64,000 nucleotides of DNA from Actinomycetospora endophytica (GTDB taxonomy: Bacteria; Actinomycetota; Actinomycetes; Mycobacteriales; Pseudonocardiaceae), in the NCBI RefSeq assembly GCF_021026375.1, contig NZ_JAJNDB010000006.1, forward strand, positions 248,001-312,000, in the 5' to 3' direction. The notes beneath the pieces are model-generated. The model saw only the letters and a list, made by a program, of their open reading frames with translations. It did not search any database and had not been told where the DNA came from. This document shows positions 34,438 to 42,365 of this stretch, piece after piece (within the stretch, counting starts at the first letter, position 1; every line of letters starts with the position of its first letter). A program made the position numbers and the translations under genes.

Positions 34438-35454
34438 TCAGTCCGCCGTCTGACCGCTCGCGACGACCTGGGTCGGCGTGGCGGGCACGGTGTGACCGGG
34501 CTCGAGGGACACCGCGAACCCGGCGAACCGTCCAGCCGCCTCCACCGAGGGTACGGACTGCACGAGCGGGCCTGAATCGGACATCTGGATCGTCGACAGC
34601 CCGACCGGCTTGCCGTCCGCCAGACCCCACAGAACGTAGGTGTGGTCGGGGTCGGCGGGCGTCAGCCCGGAGGACAGCACCTCGGACCCGCGGCCCCGGT
34701 CGACGACGAGGCCGGCGAAGCCGCCCTGCGGGGTCGCGAGGACCGCGTGCGGGGTCCCGGGCTCGGAGGCGGCGTTCATGATCTCCACCACCTGCTGGTT
34801 CTGCGCCGCCGACGCGGTGGCGGCGTCGCGCTGCTCGGTCAGCGACCGGTTCGCGGCGACCAGCCCACCGATCGCGACGACGACGGCGACGGCGGCCGCG
34901 AGGGCGAGCCCGGCGGTCGCGCGGCGGGCCCATCGACGACGGCCGGCCTCGGGAGCCCGATGACGGCGTATGGGCACGACGGCGGGTGCGGGCTCGGTCT
35001 CGACGAGCGTCGGGTCGGGCGAGGCGACCTCGACGACGTCGGCCGCTGGATCGGCGGTCGAGGCCGTGGAGTTCGAGGATGGCGAGCTCGGGGATGCCGC
35101 GTTCGACGACGCCGAGTGCGAGGACACCGCGTTCGGGGACGTCGAGTTCGAGGATGTGGCGTTGCTGACGTCCAGCGTCAGCGGTGCCGCATCGCTGACG
35201 TCCGCCGAGCCGGGTTCCTCGGCAGCCGCCGCCAGCAGCGCCGTCCGCAACGACGCCGGCGGGTCCACCTGCTCCACGGCCGTCCCGAGCAGCGTCGTGA
35301 CGTCCTCGGTCTCGGCCACGATGCGCAGGCAGCCCTCGCACTCGTCGAGGTGCGCCGCGAAGACCTCCGCCTCGTCCGGCTCGAGGCCGTGCATCACCCA
35401 CGCTACGGCGAGCTCGGGGTGCCCGTGCGCGGAGGCGGGCAGCGGGGCGGTCAT
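34438..35454 (-). CDS. rskA: RskA-type anti-sigma factor with expanded Ser/Asn-rich linker
   Basis: 338 residues. An N-terminal zinc-finger-like anti-sigma domain (about 10-75; HLDECEGC) is followed by a long linker (about 85-150), one membrane helix (about 178-200) and an extracytoplasmic RskA domain (GGFAGLVVDRGRGSEVLSSGL, YVLWGLADGKPVGLSTI). It should hold the sigma factor encoded just upstream and release it on a surface signal by proteolysis. The linker contains a family B palindrome (DVSDAAPLTLDVSNAT) and a degenerate Ser/Asn run. Start overlaps the sigma stop (ATGA). The family is usually about 230-260 residues, so the linker is expanded. Confidence 0.85.
   Translation of the reverse strand: MTAPLPASAHGHPELAVAWVMHGLEPDEAEVFAAHLDECEGCLRIVAETEDVTTLLGTAVEQVDPPASLRTALLAAAAEEPGSADVSDAAPLTLDVSNATSSNSTSPNAVSSHSASSNAASPSSPSSNSTASTADPAADVVEVASPDPTLVETEPAPAVVPIRRHRAPEAGRRRWARRATAGLALAAAVAVVVAIGGLVAANRSLTEQRDAATASAAQNQQVVEIMNAASEPGTPHAVLATPQGGFAGLVVDRGRGSEVLSSGLTPADPDHTYVLWGLADGKPVGLSTIQMSDSGPLVQSVPSVEAAGRFAGFAVSLEPGHTVPATPTQVVASGQTAD
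35153..35200. repeat. Palindromic element family B, copy 2 (inside anti-sigma gene)
   Basis: Right arm 35176-35200 (CGTCAGCGGTGCCGCATCGCTGACG) is full length in form; the left arm 35153-35170 (GATGTGGCGTTGCTGACG) is shorter and partly decayed. Loop TCCAG. Matches the copy at 3934-3988 and is read in the same frame, as VSDAAPLTLDVSNAT. Confidence 0.8.
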
Positions 35455-36095
35455 GACGGCCCCTCCTCGCCGCCGCGGTCCACGTGCCCCTCGAGCAGGC
35501 CCCGCAGCGTCCGGACCGCGGTGAACATCCGCGACTTCACCGTCCCGAGCGGGATGCCGGCGATGCTCGCGACCTCACGCTGGGTGAAGCCCCCGAAGTA
35601 CGCCAGCGTCAGCGCCTCGCGCTGCTCCGCGGGCAGCGCGGCGAGCGCCTCGCGGACGTGGCCGGCGACGACGGCGTCGAGCGCGGCCTCGTCGGCTCCC
35701 GGCCCGGACGGGAGGTTCCACTCGTCACCCTCCTCGCCCGGCGGGACGGTGTGCCTCCGTCGGGTGGCCTCGCGACGCACTGCATCCACCGCGCGGTGGT
35801 GGACCATCGTCATCAGCCAGGCCGAGACGCTGCCGCGCGCGGGGTCGTACCGCTCGGGGTGGCGCCAGACGAGGAGGAACACCTCCTGCACGACGTCCTC
35901 GGCGAGCGCCTCGTCCACGCACACCCGGCGGGCGAGCGAGTAGGCGCGCCGCGAGAAGCGGTCGTAGAGCTCTTCGAGAGCGCGTGGCGCCCGTGAGGTG
36001 ACCGCTCGGAGGAGTGTGGCGTCCGCCACAGCATCGTCGGACACCTGGTCACGCTGCGCAGCCACTTCGGCACCGCGCTGCGAAGCGTCCGACAC
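35451..36095 (-). CDS. sigK: ECF RNA polymerase sigma factor (SigK-like)
   Basis: 214 residues. Region 2 (about 35-110) reads RALEELYDRFSRRAYSLARRV, DVVQEVFLLVW and SAWLMTMVHHRAVDAVRR; region 4 (about 145-200) reads LPAEQREALTLAYFGGFTQREVASIAGIPLGTVKSRMFTA. Its partner is the RskA-type anti-sigma encoded directly downstream with a 4-base overlap. Start GTG 36095. Mycobacterial SigK controls secreted antigens; the regulon here is unknown. Confidence 0.9.
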   Translation of the reverse strand: MSDASQRGAEVAAQRDQVSDDAVADATLLRAVTSRAPRALEELYDRFSRRAYSLARRVCVDEALAEDVVQEVFLLVWRHPERYDPARGSVSAWLMTMVHHRAVDAVRREATRRRHTVPPGEEGDEWNLPSGPGADEAALDAVVAGHVREALAALPAEQREALTLAYFGGFTQREVASIAGIPLGTVKSRMFTAVRTLRGLLEGHVDRGGEEGPS

Positions 36096-36333
36096 GGGTG
36101 ACTCCTGCCTGATCGTCTCTTGTCCGGGGGAGACGCAGCACAGGTTAGTGCTCCTGGGGGTCCCCGCACGCTCCGGCGGGGAGGGTGGGTCGTTACGGAA
36201 CCGGACGGGGTAAGGGCTCCACCGGGTACTCGTAAGATGCTCTCGGTGCGTGAGCCGGGTGAACCAGCGTCACAGGCTCGGCCGACGGTCGTTCCCCACT
36301 TCGACAGCAGCGTGCGCGAAAGGCAGCCTTCGA

Positions 36334-36753
36334 ATGCACAACGACCACGTCACGATCCGGTCCACGGCGGTCTTCGACCTCATCGGACCGCCGAACCCGC
36401 CGGTGCCCGTCCAGGTCGAGCTCCGCTACGACACCCGCGACCCCTACGCCGTGCAGGCCGCCTTCCGTACCGGGCGCGCCGGCTGGGTCGAGTGGGTGTT
36501 CTCGCGTGACCTCCTCACCGAGGGGCTCATCGACACCGCGGGCGACGGCGACGTCCGCATCCGCCCCGCCGAGGGCGAGGCCGTGGAGATCGAGCTCTCC
36601 TCCCCCTCCGGACACGCGACCTTCCGCGCCCTGGCGCGTGAGGTGTCGGAGTTCCTCCAGCGCACCCACGAGGTGATCGAGCCGGGCGCCGAGGACGACT
36701 GGCTGGACCTCGAGCACGCGCTGGGGCTGCTGCTGTCGACCGACCCCTCCTGA
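36334..36753 (+). CDS. ssgB: SsgB-like sporulation/cell division regulator (SALP)
   Basis: 139 residues, the expected SALP length. The family pattern is visible: HNDHVTIRSTAVFDLIG, VELRYDTRDPYAVQAAFRTG, WVEWVFSRDLLTEGL and a helical C-terminus FRALAREVSEFLQRTHEVIEPG. In Streptomyces SsgB recruits FtsZ to septum sites; outside Streptomyces the role is less clear. ATG 36334 is chosen over an in-frame ATG 28 codons upstream because homology begins there. Confidence 0.88.
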   Translation: MHNDHVTIRSTAVFDLIGPPNPPVPVQVELRYDTRDPYAVQAAFRTGRAGWVEWVFSRDLLTEGLIDTAGDGDVRIRPAEGEAVEIELSSPSGHATFRALAREVSEFLQRTHEVIEPGAEDDWLDLEHALGLLLSTDPS

Positions 36754-36848
36754 GAACGACCCCCCTGATCGGGGGCGCGCACGATGCAGTAGAGTTCTCG
36801 TCGTCGGCAGGGAGAGCGGAAGTCACCCGCTGTTTCCTTCGACGACAT

Positions 36849-36921
36849 GCGGACGTAGCGCAGTTGGTAGCGCATCACCTTGCCAAGGTGAGGGTCGCGG
36901 GTTCGAGTCCCGTCGTCCGCT
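36849..36921 (+). tRNA. tRNA-Gly (anticodon GCC)
   Basis: 73 bases. Acceptor GCGGACG/CGTCCGC, anticodon arm TCACC-TTGCCAA-GGTGA giving GCC, T loop GTTCGAGTC. First of a three-tRNA cluster. Confidence 0.96.
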
Positions 36922-36987
36922 CGGGAGCAGGCCCCCTCGGCGTCGGGCCCCCAGGGGTTCGAATGGGAACACTGTCTCCGAACTCCC

Positions 36988-37059
36988 GGCGGAGTGGCCG
37001 AGTGGCTTAGGCAAGGGCCTGCAAAGCCCTGTACGCGGGTTCGATTCCCGCCTCCGCCT
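36988..37059 (+). tRNA. tRNA-Cys (anticodon GCA)
   Basis: 72 bases. Acceptor GGCGGAG/CTCCGCC, anticodon arm AGGGC-CTGCAAA-GCCCT giving GCA, T loop GTTCGATTC. 66 bases after tRNA-Gly and 1 base before tRNA-Val. Confidence 0.95.
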
Positions 37060-37060
37060 C

Positions 37061-37135
37061 GGGCGATTAGCTCAGTGGGAGAGCGCTACCTTGACACGGT
37101 AGAGGCCACTGGTTCAATCCCAGTATCGCCCACCA
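37061..37135 (+). tRNA. tRNA-Val (anticodon GAC)
   Basis: 75 bases including encoded CCA. Acceptor GGGCGAT/ATCGCCC, anticodon arm CTACC-TTGACAC-GGTAG giving GAC, T loop GTTCAATCC. Paralogue of tRNA-Val(CAC) at 33775-33846. Confidence 0.96.
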
Positions 37136-37190
37136 CGAAGGCCCTGGTCAGGCCCCCACACGGGGTCGTCGGCCAGGGCCTTTCGTCATC
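37136..37190 (+). terminator. Terminator of the tRNA-Gly/Cys/Val cluster
   Basis: CGAAGGCCCTGG pairs with CCAGGGCCTTTCG around a loop holding CCCC/GGGG. Related to the hairpin after tRNA-Val(CAC). Confidence 0.75.
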
Positions 37191-37252
37191 TTCCGGGGAA
37201 TCTCGCGATCGGGCGGATTACGGGTGTGACGGCCGGGTACGCCCTCCGGGCC

Positions 37253-37621
37253 ATGGCGATGACAGTCGAGTCGTTCGACGACTCCACCCCAGCCTTCGGG
37301 ATCCCGGCGGCCACCGAGCGGGAGCCCGGGAAGCACCGGGATCCCACCGGCAGCTTCGCGGCGCCGAGCTCGACGATCGAGGAGCAGTCCCGGCTCGACC
37401 GCCGCCGGGTGCACAGCCTCACGGTCGCGATCTTCGCGGGCACCGTGATCATGGTGTTCGGGGTCCTGAGCCTTCTGCAACCGGATCACCAGGGGTGGCT
37501 CCCCGTGGCCGTCGGGTTCGCGGTGGTGGCCGTCGCGACCCTCGTCCTCGTCCTGGACCCGCCGCGCCGCGGCCTCATGTCGCGTCGCCACCTCAAGGGC
37601 CGACGCAACCGCCGGCACTGA
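37253..37621 (+). CDS. Small two-helix membrane protein, unknown
   Basis: About 122 residues: a polar N-terminus (about 1-55), helices at about 58-77 and 85-103 (TVAIFAGTVIMVFGVLSLL; WLPVAVGFAVVAVATLVLVL), then a basic tail MSRRHLKGRRNRRH. Three in-frame ATGs (37226, 37253, 37259) are possible starts. No family recognised; it lies just after the tRNA terminator and is convergent with the SGNH hydrolase gene. Confidence 0.55.
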   Translation: MAMTVESFDDSTPAFGIPAATEREPGKHRDPTGSFAAPSSTIEEQSRLDRRRVHSLTVAIFAGTVIMVFGVLSLLQPDHQGWLPVAVGFAVVAVATLVLVLDPPRRGLMSRRHLKGRRNRRH

Positions 37622-37630
37622 GGTGTCCCG

Positions 37631-38353
37631 TCAGGTCCGGGCCGGCGGCAGCACACCGAGCCGCGCGAGGTCCGCGCCGAGGAGGTCGGCGATCCGGGCG
37701 TGCCCCGCCGTCGTCGGGTGGATGTGGTCCGACCCGATCAGCGCCGCCTGTGCGTCGGTGAACCAGCCCTCGGCGAGAGCGTCCACGTAGGGCAGCCCGG
37801 CCCGGCGGGCCGAGGAGCCGACGGCCGCGTCCACGCCCGCCAGCGCGGCGGCCTGCCGCGAGTTCGACGCCACCGGCCCGACGACGACGATGCGGGTCCG
37901 CGGCAGCTCGCGCTCGAGCCGGGCGAACATCGCGTCGGCCGCGGTGCCCACCGCCGCGGGCGCCGCCGACCCGTCGTTCTGCGAGCCCTCCACGACGAGC
38001 ACCGCCGGCTGCGCGGCCACCATGCGCTCGACCTGCTCCGCCTCGTACGGGAGCGTCCCGGCCGGGTGCGCGACGTACCCGGTGCCGCCGACCGCCGTGG
38101 TCCCCCACCGCCAGCCGACCCGGTCGGCGATCATCATCGGGAAGCCGGTGCCGCCCGCGCCACCGATCACGGTGCCCGCGGCGAAGGAGTCCCCGATCAC
38201 GCCGAGCATCGGGCGGGTCCCGACGGCGGCGGTGGCGGCGACGGGCGCCGGGTGCACCTCGGCGGCGGCCCGGACGTCGGCGTTCACCCGGACGACGAGC
38301 AGCCCGGCGAGCACGGCGAGTACGGCGGCCGCCGCGACGGTGACGATGCGCAT
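37631..38353 (-). CDS. Secreted or membrane-anchored SGNH/GDSL hydrolase
   Basis: 240 residues. An N-terminal hydrophobic signal/anchor (1-25) precedes an SGNH esterase domain: block I IGDSFAAG with the catalytic Ser, a Gly in GGTGY, block III EGSQNDG and block V GSDHIHPTTAG with the Asp-His pair. Acts outside the membrane on an acyl ester, perhaps of cell-wall polysaccharide or lipid. Start ATG 38353 follows GGGAGGA. Confidence 0.85.
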   Translation of the reverse strand: MRIVTVAAAAVLAVLAGLLVVRVNADVRAAAEVHPAPVAATAAVGTRPMLGVIGDSFAAGTVIGGAGGTGFPMMIADRVGWRWGTTAVGGTGYVAHPAGTLPYEAEQVERMVAAQPAVLVVEGSQNDGSAAPAAVGTAADAMFARLERELPRTRIVVVGPVASNSRQAAALAGVDAAVGSSARRAGLPYVDALAEGWFTDAQAALIGSDHIHPTTAGHARIADLLGADLARLGVLPPART

Positions 38354-38707
38354 GGTCCTCCCATCGGTGATCTCCTGCTGGGAGACTCGTGAGGGGCCCG
38401 GTGGTCGTTAGCGCAGCGCACGGGCCCTCACCCGATGGAACGTCATTCGATCGAGTGGCTCTCGGATGAGTGCTCGATGTCCGACCTGAAGGAACGGTTC
38501 GGCGTTCGGAGCAGCGCCAGCCGTCATCCGGTCTCTTTTCTCGCCGTTCGCCGCACGACGACGGCCCCTGCTCGGCATCCGGCCCCGCGCTCTCTCAGCT
38601 CCGGTGGTCCCGGCGGGCGGGATCCCTACCGTCGGCGCCGCACCTGCCGCGGAACTTCCCCGAGACCGCGACGGGCCACGCTCCCCATCACCGGAGGTAC
38701 TTCGTCC
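38354..38707. other. Divergent intergenic region with one hairpin
   Basis: 354 bases between the SGNH hydrolase and the secreted repeat protein. No gene seen; an open frame that runs into the downstream gene has no family-like sequence. A hairpin pairs GTGAGGGGCCCG (38389-38400) with CGGGCCCTCAC (38421-38431), one bulge. It presumably holds both promoters. Confidence 0.5.
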
Positions 38708-39850
38708 ATGCGCCCCGATCTGCAGCAGGATCCGCGCCCGGAGTTCGGCATCCCCGTGCCCCCGGACGCGGCCCGCGCGCGGTACGACGACCCCGCGGCC
38801 GGTCCCCAGGGTCAGTGGTCGGGTGCCCAGCCCGCCGTCGGCCCGTACTCCGGGCCCGTCCCCGCGCCGCCCGCACCCCCCGGCCCGTACTCCGGTCCGC
38901 AGCCCGCCGTCGGGCCCTACTCGGGACCGCAGGCCGCCGCCCCGCGCACGGCGTCCACGGGCTCGTGGGCCGCGGCCGAGCAGGGTTACCCGCCCCCCGC
39001 GCCGCAGGCGGACCCCACGGTGCGCCACTCCCGTCGTAGCGAGTACACCGCCTACGACGCCGCGCCCGCCGGCTACGACCCCTACGAGGGCCACCCCAGC
39101 GGCCCGCTGCCCGCCGGCTCCGGGCACCGGCGCGGCGGCGAGCGCCGCGGCGGCGGCACCGGCCGCGGTCGTCGGCGGGCGATGCTCGCGCTCATCGCCG
39201 CGGCCGCGGTGGTGGCCGGTGCGGCCGGCTACGTCGCGATCGCCCGCTGGGGCGCGTCGTCCGGCACGCCCGCCGCCGCCCCGACGGGCGGCGCGCAGGT
39301 CGCCGCGACCGCGCTGACCGGGCCCAACCTCGCGACGAAGCAGACGCCGCTCGGCCTCGTCGCCACCAGCGACGGCTTCACCGTGTACGAGTACACGAAG
39401 GACACCAACAAGCCGCCGAAGGCGACGTGCACCGACGCGTGCGCGACGGCCTGGCCCCCCGTGCTCGCCGGTGACACCCCCTGGCTCAAGGGCGTGTCCG
39501 CGGAGAAGGTCGGCAGCGTCGACCGCCCCGACGGCACCAAGCAGCTGACCCTCAACGGCTGGCCGCTCTACCGCTACGCCAAGGACACCAAGCCGGGTGA
39601 CACGACCGGCAACGGCGTCGGCGGCACGTGGAAGGCCCTCGGCCCCGAGGGCAAGCCGGTCGCCGGGAACGCGGCTCCCGCGGGCGGCGCGGCCGGTGGC
39701 TCCGGCGGCGGCACCGCTCCGGCCGCCGGCGCGGCCTCGGGCGGCTCGGCGTCGGGCTCGGGCTCGGGTGGCTCCGGGTACCAGGCGCCGGCCGCTCCGG
39801 CCCCGGCCTCGTCCGGTGGCGGCTCGTACGGCGGGTCCTCCGGGTACTGA
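38708..39850 (+). CDS. Membrane-anchored protein with secreted PF03640-type repeats
   Basis: 380 residues. A proline-rich cytoplasmic N-terminus (about 1-155) contains repeated PYSGP units (GPYSGPQPAVGPYSGP). It is followed by a membrane helix (about 160-178) and an extracytoplasmic domain (about 200-310) with the repeat of unknown function: DGFTVYEYTKDT, CTDACATAWPPVL and LNGWPLYRYAKDTKPGDTTGNGVGGTW. The tail is Gly/Ser/Ala-rich and likely disordered. Such domains occur in surface lipoproteins of actinomycetes. Start ATG 38708 has GGAGG upstream. Confidence 0.8.
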   Translation: MRPDLQQDPRPEFGIPVPPDAARARYDDPAAGPQGQWSGAQPAVGPYSGPVPAPPAPPGPYSGPQPAVGPYSGPQAAAPRTASTGSWAAAEQGYPPPAPQADPTVRHSRRSEYTAYDAAPAGYDPYEGHPSGPLPAGSGHRRGGERRGGGTGRGRRRAMLALIAAAAVVAGAAGYVAIARWGASSGTPAAAPTGGAQVAATALTGPNLATKQTPLGLVATSDGFTVYEYTKDTNKPPKATCTDACATAWPPVLAGDTPWLKGVSAEKVGSVDRPDGTKQLTLNGWPLYRYAKDTKPGDTTGNGVGGTWKALGPEGKPVAGNAAPAGGAAGGSGGGTAPAAGAASGGSASGSGSGGSGYQAPAAPAPASSGGGSYGGSSGY

Positions 39851-39884
39851 GCCCGGTTGCGGCCGCCCGGCCCCTGCGGCAGAC

Positions 39885-39934
39885 CACGAACGGCTCGTTC
39901 GTCACCTTGAACCGTGACGAACGAGCCGTTCGTG
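39885..39934. repeat. Perfect 21-base inverted repeat (hairpin F)
   Basis: CACGAACGGCTCGTTCGTCA plus C at 39885-39905 and its exact complement at 39914-39934, with an 8-base loop. It lies between two converging genes, so it may be a two-way terminator; the arms also hold an internal GAACG/CGTTC palindrome. Confidence 0.8.
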
Positions 39935-39948
39935 CATTTCCGGGGCCG

Positions 39949-40395
39949 CTACCGCTCCGGCGGCTCGACCGTCACCGGGAACGCGACGGACCGCGCGATG
40001 AAGCAGGCCTCGTGGGCCGCGTGGTGCAACGTCGTGAGGTCCGGCGCCCCGCCCGCGACGGTGATCTCCGGGTGCAGCACCACCGACGAGACGGACCACC
40101 CGCCGTCGTCGTCCTTGGTCATCCGCCCGACGGGGTGGTCGGTGTAGGCGGTGACCACGACCCCGGCGTCGGCGGCCACGTGCAGGAAGCTCAGCAGGTG
40201 GCACTGCGAGAGCGCCGCGACCAGCAGCTCCTCCGGGTTCCAGCGGGCGGGGTTGCCGCGGAACGAGCGGTCGGCGGACCCGTCGAGCGAGGGCTTGCCG
40301 TCGGCGGAGACGACGTGGTCGCGGGTGTAGGAGCGGTAGTCGACGGTGCCCGGGTCGTCGTGCCAGGCGACGGCGAGCCGGTACTCGTGCGCCAC
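39949..40395 (-). CDS. OsmC family peroxiredoxin-like protein
   Basis: 148 residues. OsmC fold with NPEELLVAALSQCHLLSFLH, which holds the first redox Cys, and HEACFIARSV with the second. The pair reduces organic hydroperoxides. Start GTG 40395 lies 3 bases after the stop of the alpha/beta hydrolase gene, so they are co-transcribed. It is convergent with the PF03640-type gene across hairpin F. Confidence 0.88.
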   Translation of the reverse strand: MAHEYRLAVAWHDDPGTVDYRSYTRDHVVSADGKPSLDGSADRSFRGNPARWNPEELLVAALSQCHLLSFLHVAADAGVVVTAYTDHPVGRMTKDDDGGWSVSSVVLHPEITVAGGAPDLTTLHHAAHEACFIARSVAFPVTVEPPER

Positions 40396-40398
40396 GGC

Positions 40399-41187
40399 CT
40401 ACACCCGGGCCAGGCGGGCGTTGCCGAGGATCACCTCGGCCACGAGGGCCGGGTCGTCGGCCATCGGGATGTGGCCGCAGCCGGGGAGCACGACGACGTG
40501 GGCCTGGGGCAGCAGCGTGCGCAGGCGGCGGATCTGGGCGCGCGGCAGCAGGTAGTCGCGGTTTCCCCACCCGACCATCGTCGGGACCTTCGACGGTCGT
40601 GGCGTCGTCCACCGGTCGAGGCCGGCCATCATCGCGGCGAAGCCCTCGCGGGGGCGGGCGAGTCCCTGGAGGTCGCGGCTCAGCACGTCGGGGTCCTGCC
40701 GACCCGGGTGGGCCATGATCAGCCCGGTGAGGGCGACGCGGCCGGCGGAGCTCGCGAGCACCCGGTCCAGGCGTTCGCGGGACATCCCCTGCAGCACCTT
40801 CGAGGCGCCGCTGAGCACCCCGCGGGCCCAGGCCCGGCCGACCGGCGACCAGAACCCCGCCGGGGAGAGCGCCGTCGCCGACGCGACCGTGCCGCGCGCG
40901 GCCATCTCGAGCGCGACCAGGCCGCCGAGCGAGTTCCCGGCGACGTGCGGGCGCTCCAGGCCCAGCTCCCGGGCGAGGTCCTCGACCGCGTCGACGAGCG
41001 GGGCGGCCGACCCGTCGAAGTCCGGCTCGACGTCGGCGGACTCGCCGTGCCCGGGCAGGTCGACCGCGATCACGTCGTGCTCGGCCTCGAGGTAGGGCAC
41101 GACGGTGTCCCAGGCCTCGCGGCGGTGGGTGACGCCGTGGACGAGGATCAGCGGCTCCCCGCGGCCGGAGCGGGAATGGGCGAGCAC
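40399..41187 (-). CDS. Alpha/beta hydrolase
   Basis: 262 residues. Oxyanion HGVTH, nucleophile elbow VAGNSLGGLVALE, acid region VGWGNRDYLLP and catalytic His in PGCGHIPMADDP. Cytoplasmic esterase or related hydrolase of unknown substrate. Start is a GTG at 41187 (VLAHSRSGRG); a family D palindrome lies immediately upstream at 41209-41282, in its promoter region. Confidence 0.85.
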   Translation of the reverse strand: MLAHSRSGRGEPLILVHGVTHRREAWDTVVPYLEAEHDVIAVDLPGHGESADVEPDFDGSAAPLVDAVEDLARELGLERPHVAGNSLGGLVALEMAARGTVASATALSPAGFWSPVGRAWARGVLSGASKVLQGMSRERLDRVLASSAGRVALTGLIMAHPGRQDPDVLSRDLQGLARPREGFAAMMAGLDRWTTPRPSKVPTMVGWGNRDYLLPRAQIRRLRTLLPQAHVVVLPGCGHIPMADDPALVAEVILGNARLARV

Positions 41188-41208
41188 GGGGGCCTCCGTC
41201 GGGTCGGT

Positions 41209-41282
41209 AGGTGCACTTCGCGCTCGTGAGCAGTAATTGACGCTCTGGCGTCAATTACTGCTCACAGGCGCGGAGCGCACCC
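41209..41282. repeat. Palindromic element family D, copy 1
   Basis: Inner arms GTGAGCAGTAATTGACGC (41226-41243) and exact complement (41248-41265) around TCTG; outer arms GGTGCACTTCGCGC and GGCGCGGAGCGCACC. Outer part matches the copy at 47500-47575. Lies between the quinone reductase stop and the alpha/beta hydrolase start. Confidence 0.85.
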
Positions 41283-41285
41283 TAT

Positions 41286-42257
41286 TCACTCCCGGGGACG
41301 GACGACCACCTTGCCGGTGACCCGCCGCTCGGCGAGCTCCCCGACCGCGGCCGAGGCCTGGGCCAGCGGGTACGTCGCGCTGATCGGCGGCGCGAGCAGG
41401 CCCGAGGCGATGTCGTCGGTGAGCTCGGCCCACTGCGCGCGCATGAAGTCGGGATCGCCCATGGCCCACTCGCCCCAGGCCGCCCCGACGACCTCGGTGT
41501 TGCGCAGCAGCAGCCGGTTCACCTTCACCGTCGGGATGTCGCCCGCGGTGAACCCGACGACGAGCAGCCGGCCGCCGCGGCGGAGGCTGCGCAGCGAGTC
41601 GGTGAAGCGGTCACCGCCGACGGGGTCGACGACGATGTCGACGCCCGCCTTCCCGGTGATCTCCAGCGCCGCGTCCTTGAACCCGTCCACCAGCACCGCG
41701 TGGTCGGCGCCGGCCGCCCGCGCGACCTCGGCCTTCCCCTCGGTGGACACGACGGCGATCACCGTCGCCCCGCGCGCCTTGGCGAACTGGATGCACGCGA
41801 TCCCGACGCCGCCGGCCGCGCCGTGGACCAGCACCGTCTCGCCGTCCGCGAGCCGGCCGCGCAGGCCGAGCACGAAGTGGGCCGTCAGGTAGTTCATCGG
41901 CAGCCCGGCGCCCACGTCGGCGGACACCCCGTCGGGCAGCGGGAAGACCTGGCTCGCGGGCGCGACCACGCTCGGCGCGAACCCGCCGACGACGCACATC
42001 GCCGCGACCCGGTCGCCCGGGGCGAGCCCGGACCCGTCGGGAGCGGTGCGCACCGTGCCGGCCACCTCGGAGCCGAGCGTGAACGGCAGCTCGGGGCGCA
42101 TCTGGTACTCGCCGCGGGTGAGCAGCAGGTCGGGGAAGACGACGCCGGCCGACTCCACGTCGATCAGGACCTGGCCCGGTCCCGCCACCGGTTCGTCGAT
42201 CTCGACGACCTCGAGCGCCTCCGGGCCCTCGAGCTTGCTCACCTGCACCGCGCGCAT
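41286..42257 (-). CDS. Zinc-independent quinone oxidoreductase (MDR superfamily)
   Basis: 323 residues. A GroES-like fold (about 1-120: LLTRGEYQMRPELPFTLGSEVAG) precedes an NADPH-binding Rossmann domain with VLVHGAAGGVGIACIQFAKARGATVI and VDIVVDPVGGDRF. No structural or catalytic zinc cysteines, as in quinone/enoyl reductases. Start ATG 42257. A family C palindrome is 25 bases upstream, and the stop is followed by a family D palindrome. Confidence 0.9.
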   Translation of the reverse strand: MRAVQVSKLEGPEALEVVEIDEPVAGPGQVLIDVESAGVVFPDLLLTRGEYQMRPELPFTLGSEVAGTVRTAPDGSGLAPGDRVAAMCVVGGFAPSVVAPASQVFPLPDGVSADVGAGLPMNYLTAHFVLGLRGRLADGETVLVHGAAGGVGIACIQFAKARGATVIAVVSTEGKAEVARAAGADHAVLVDGFKDAALEITGKAGVDIVVDPVGGDRFTDSLRSLRRGGRLLVVGFTAGDIPTVKVNRLLLRNTEVVGAAWGEWAMGDPDFMRAQWAELTDDIASGLLAPPISATYPLAQASAAVGELAERRVTGKVVVRPRE

Positions 42258-42282
42258 GCGCCCTCCTTCGGCCTCCGGCCTC

Positions 42283-42322
42283 GTGCGTGTGTTTCCGTGT
42301 CCAGACGCGGAAACACACGCAC
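42283..42322. repeat. Palindromic element family C, copy 2
   Basis: GTGCGTGTGTTTCCGTGT (42283-42300) with complement at 42305-42322, one mismatch. Flank GGCCTCCGGCC at 42270-42280 is the family's conserved side motif, here on the opposite side, so this copy is inverted relative to copies 1, 3 and 4. Confidence 0.85.
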
Positions 42323-42365
42323 ACCCGACGTCGGCACCCTAGAGCCGATGATCGACGGCAGCCGA

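Noticed and set aside
36849-37190. tRNA cluster as an attachment site of an integrated element
   Set aside because: No integrase, no repeated tRNA 3' end downstream and no shift in gene type or composition on either side.
38435-38707. 91-codon N-terminal extension of the PF03640-type protein
   Set aside because: The sequence before ATG 38708 is unlike the family, and a GGAGG site precedes that ATG.
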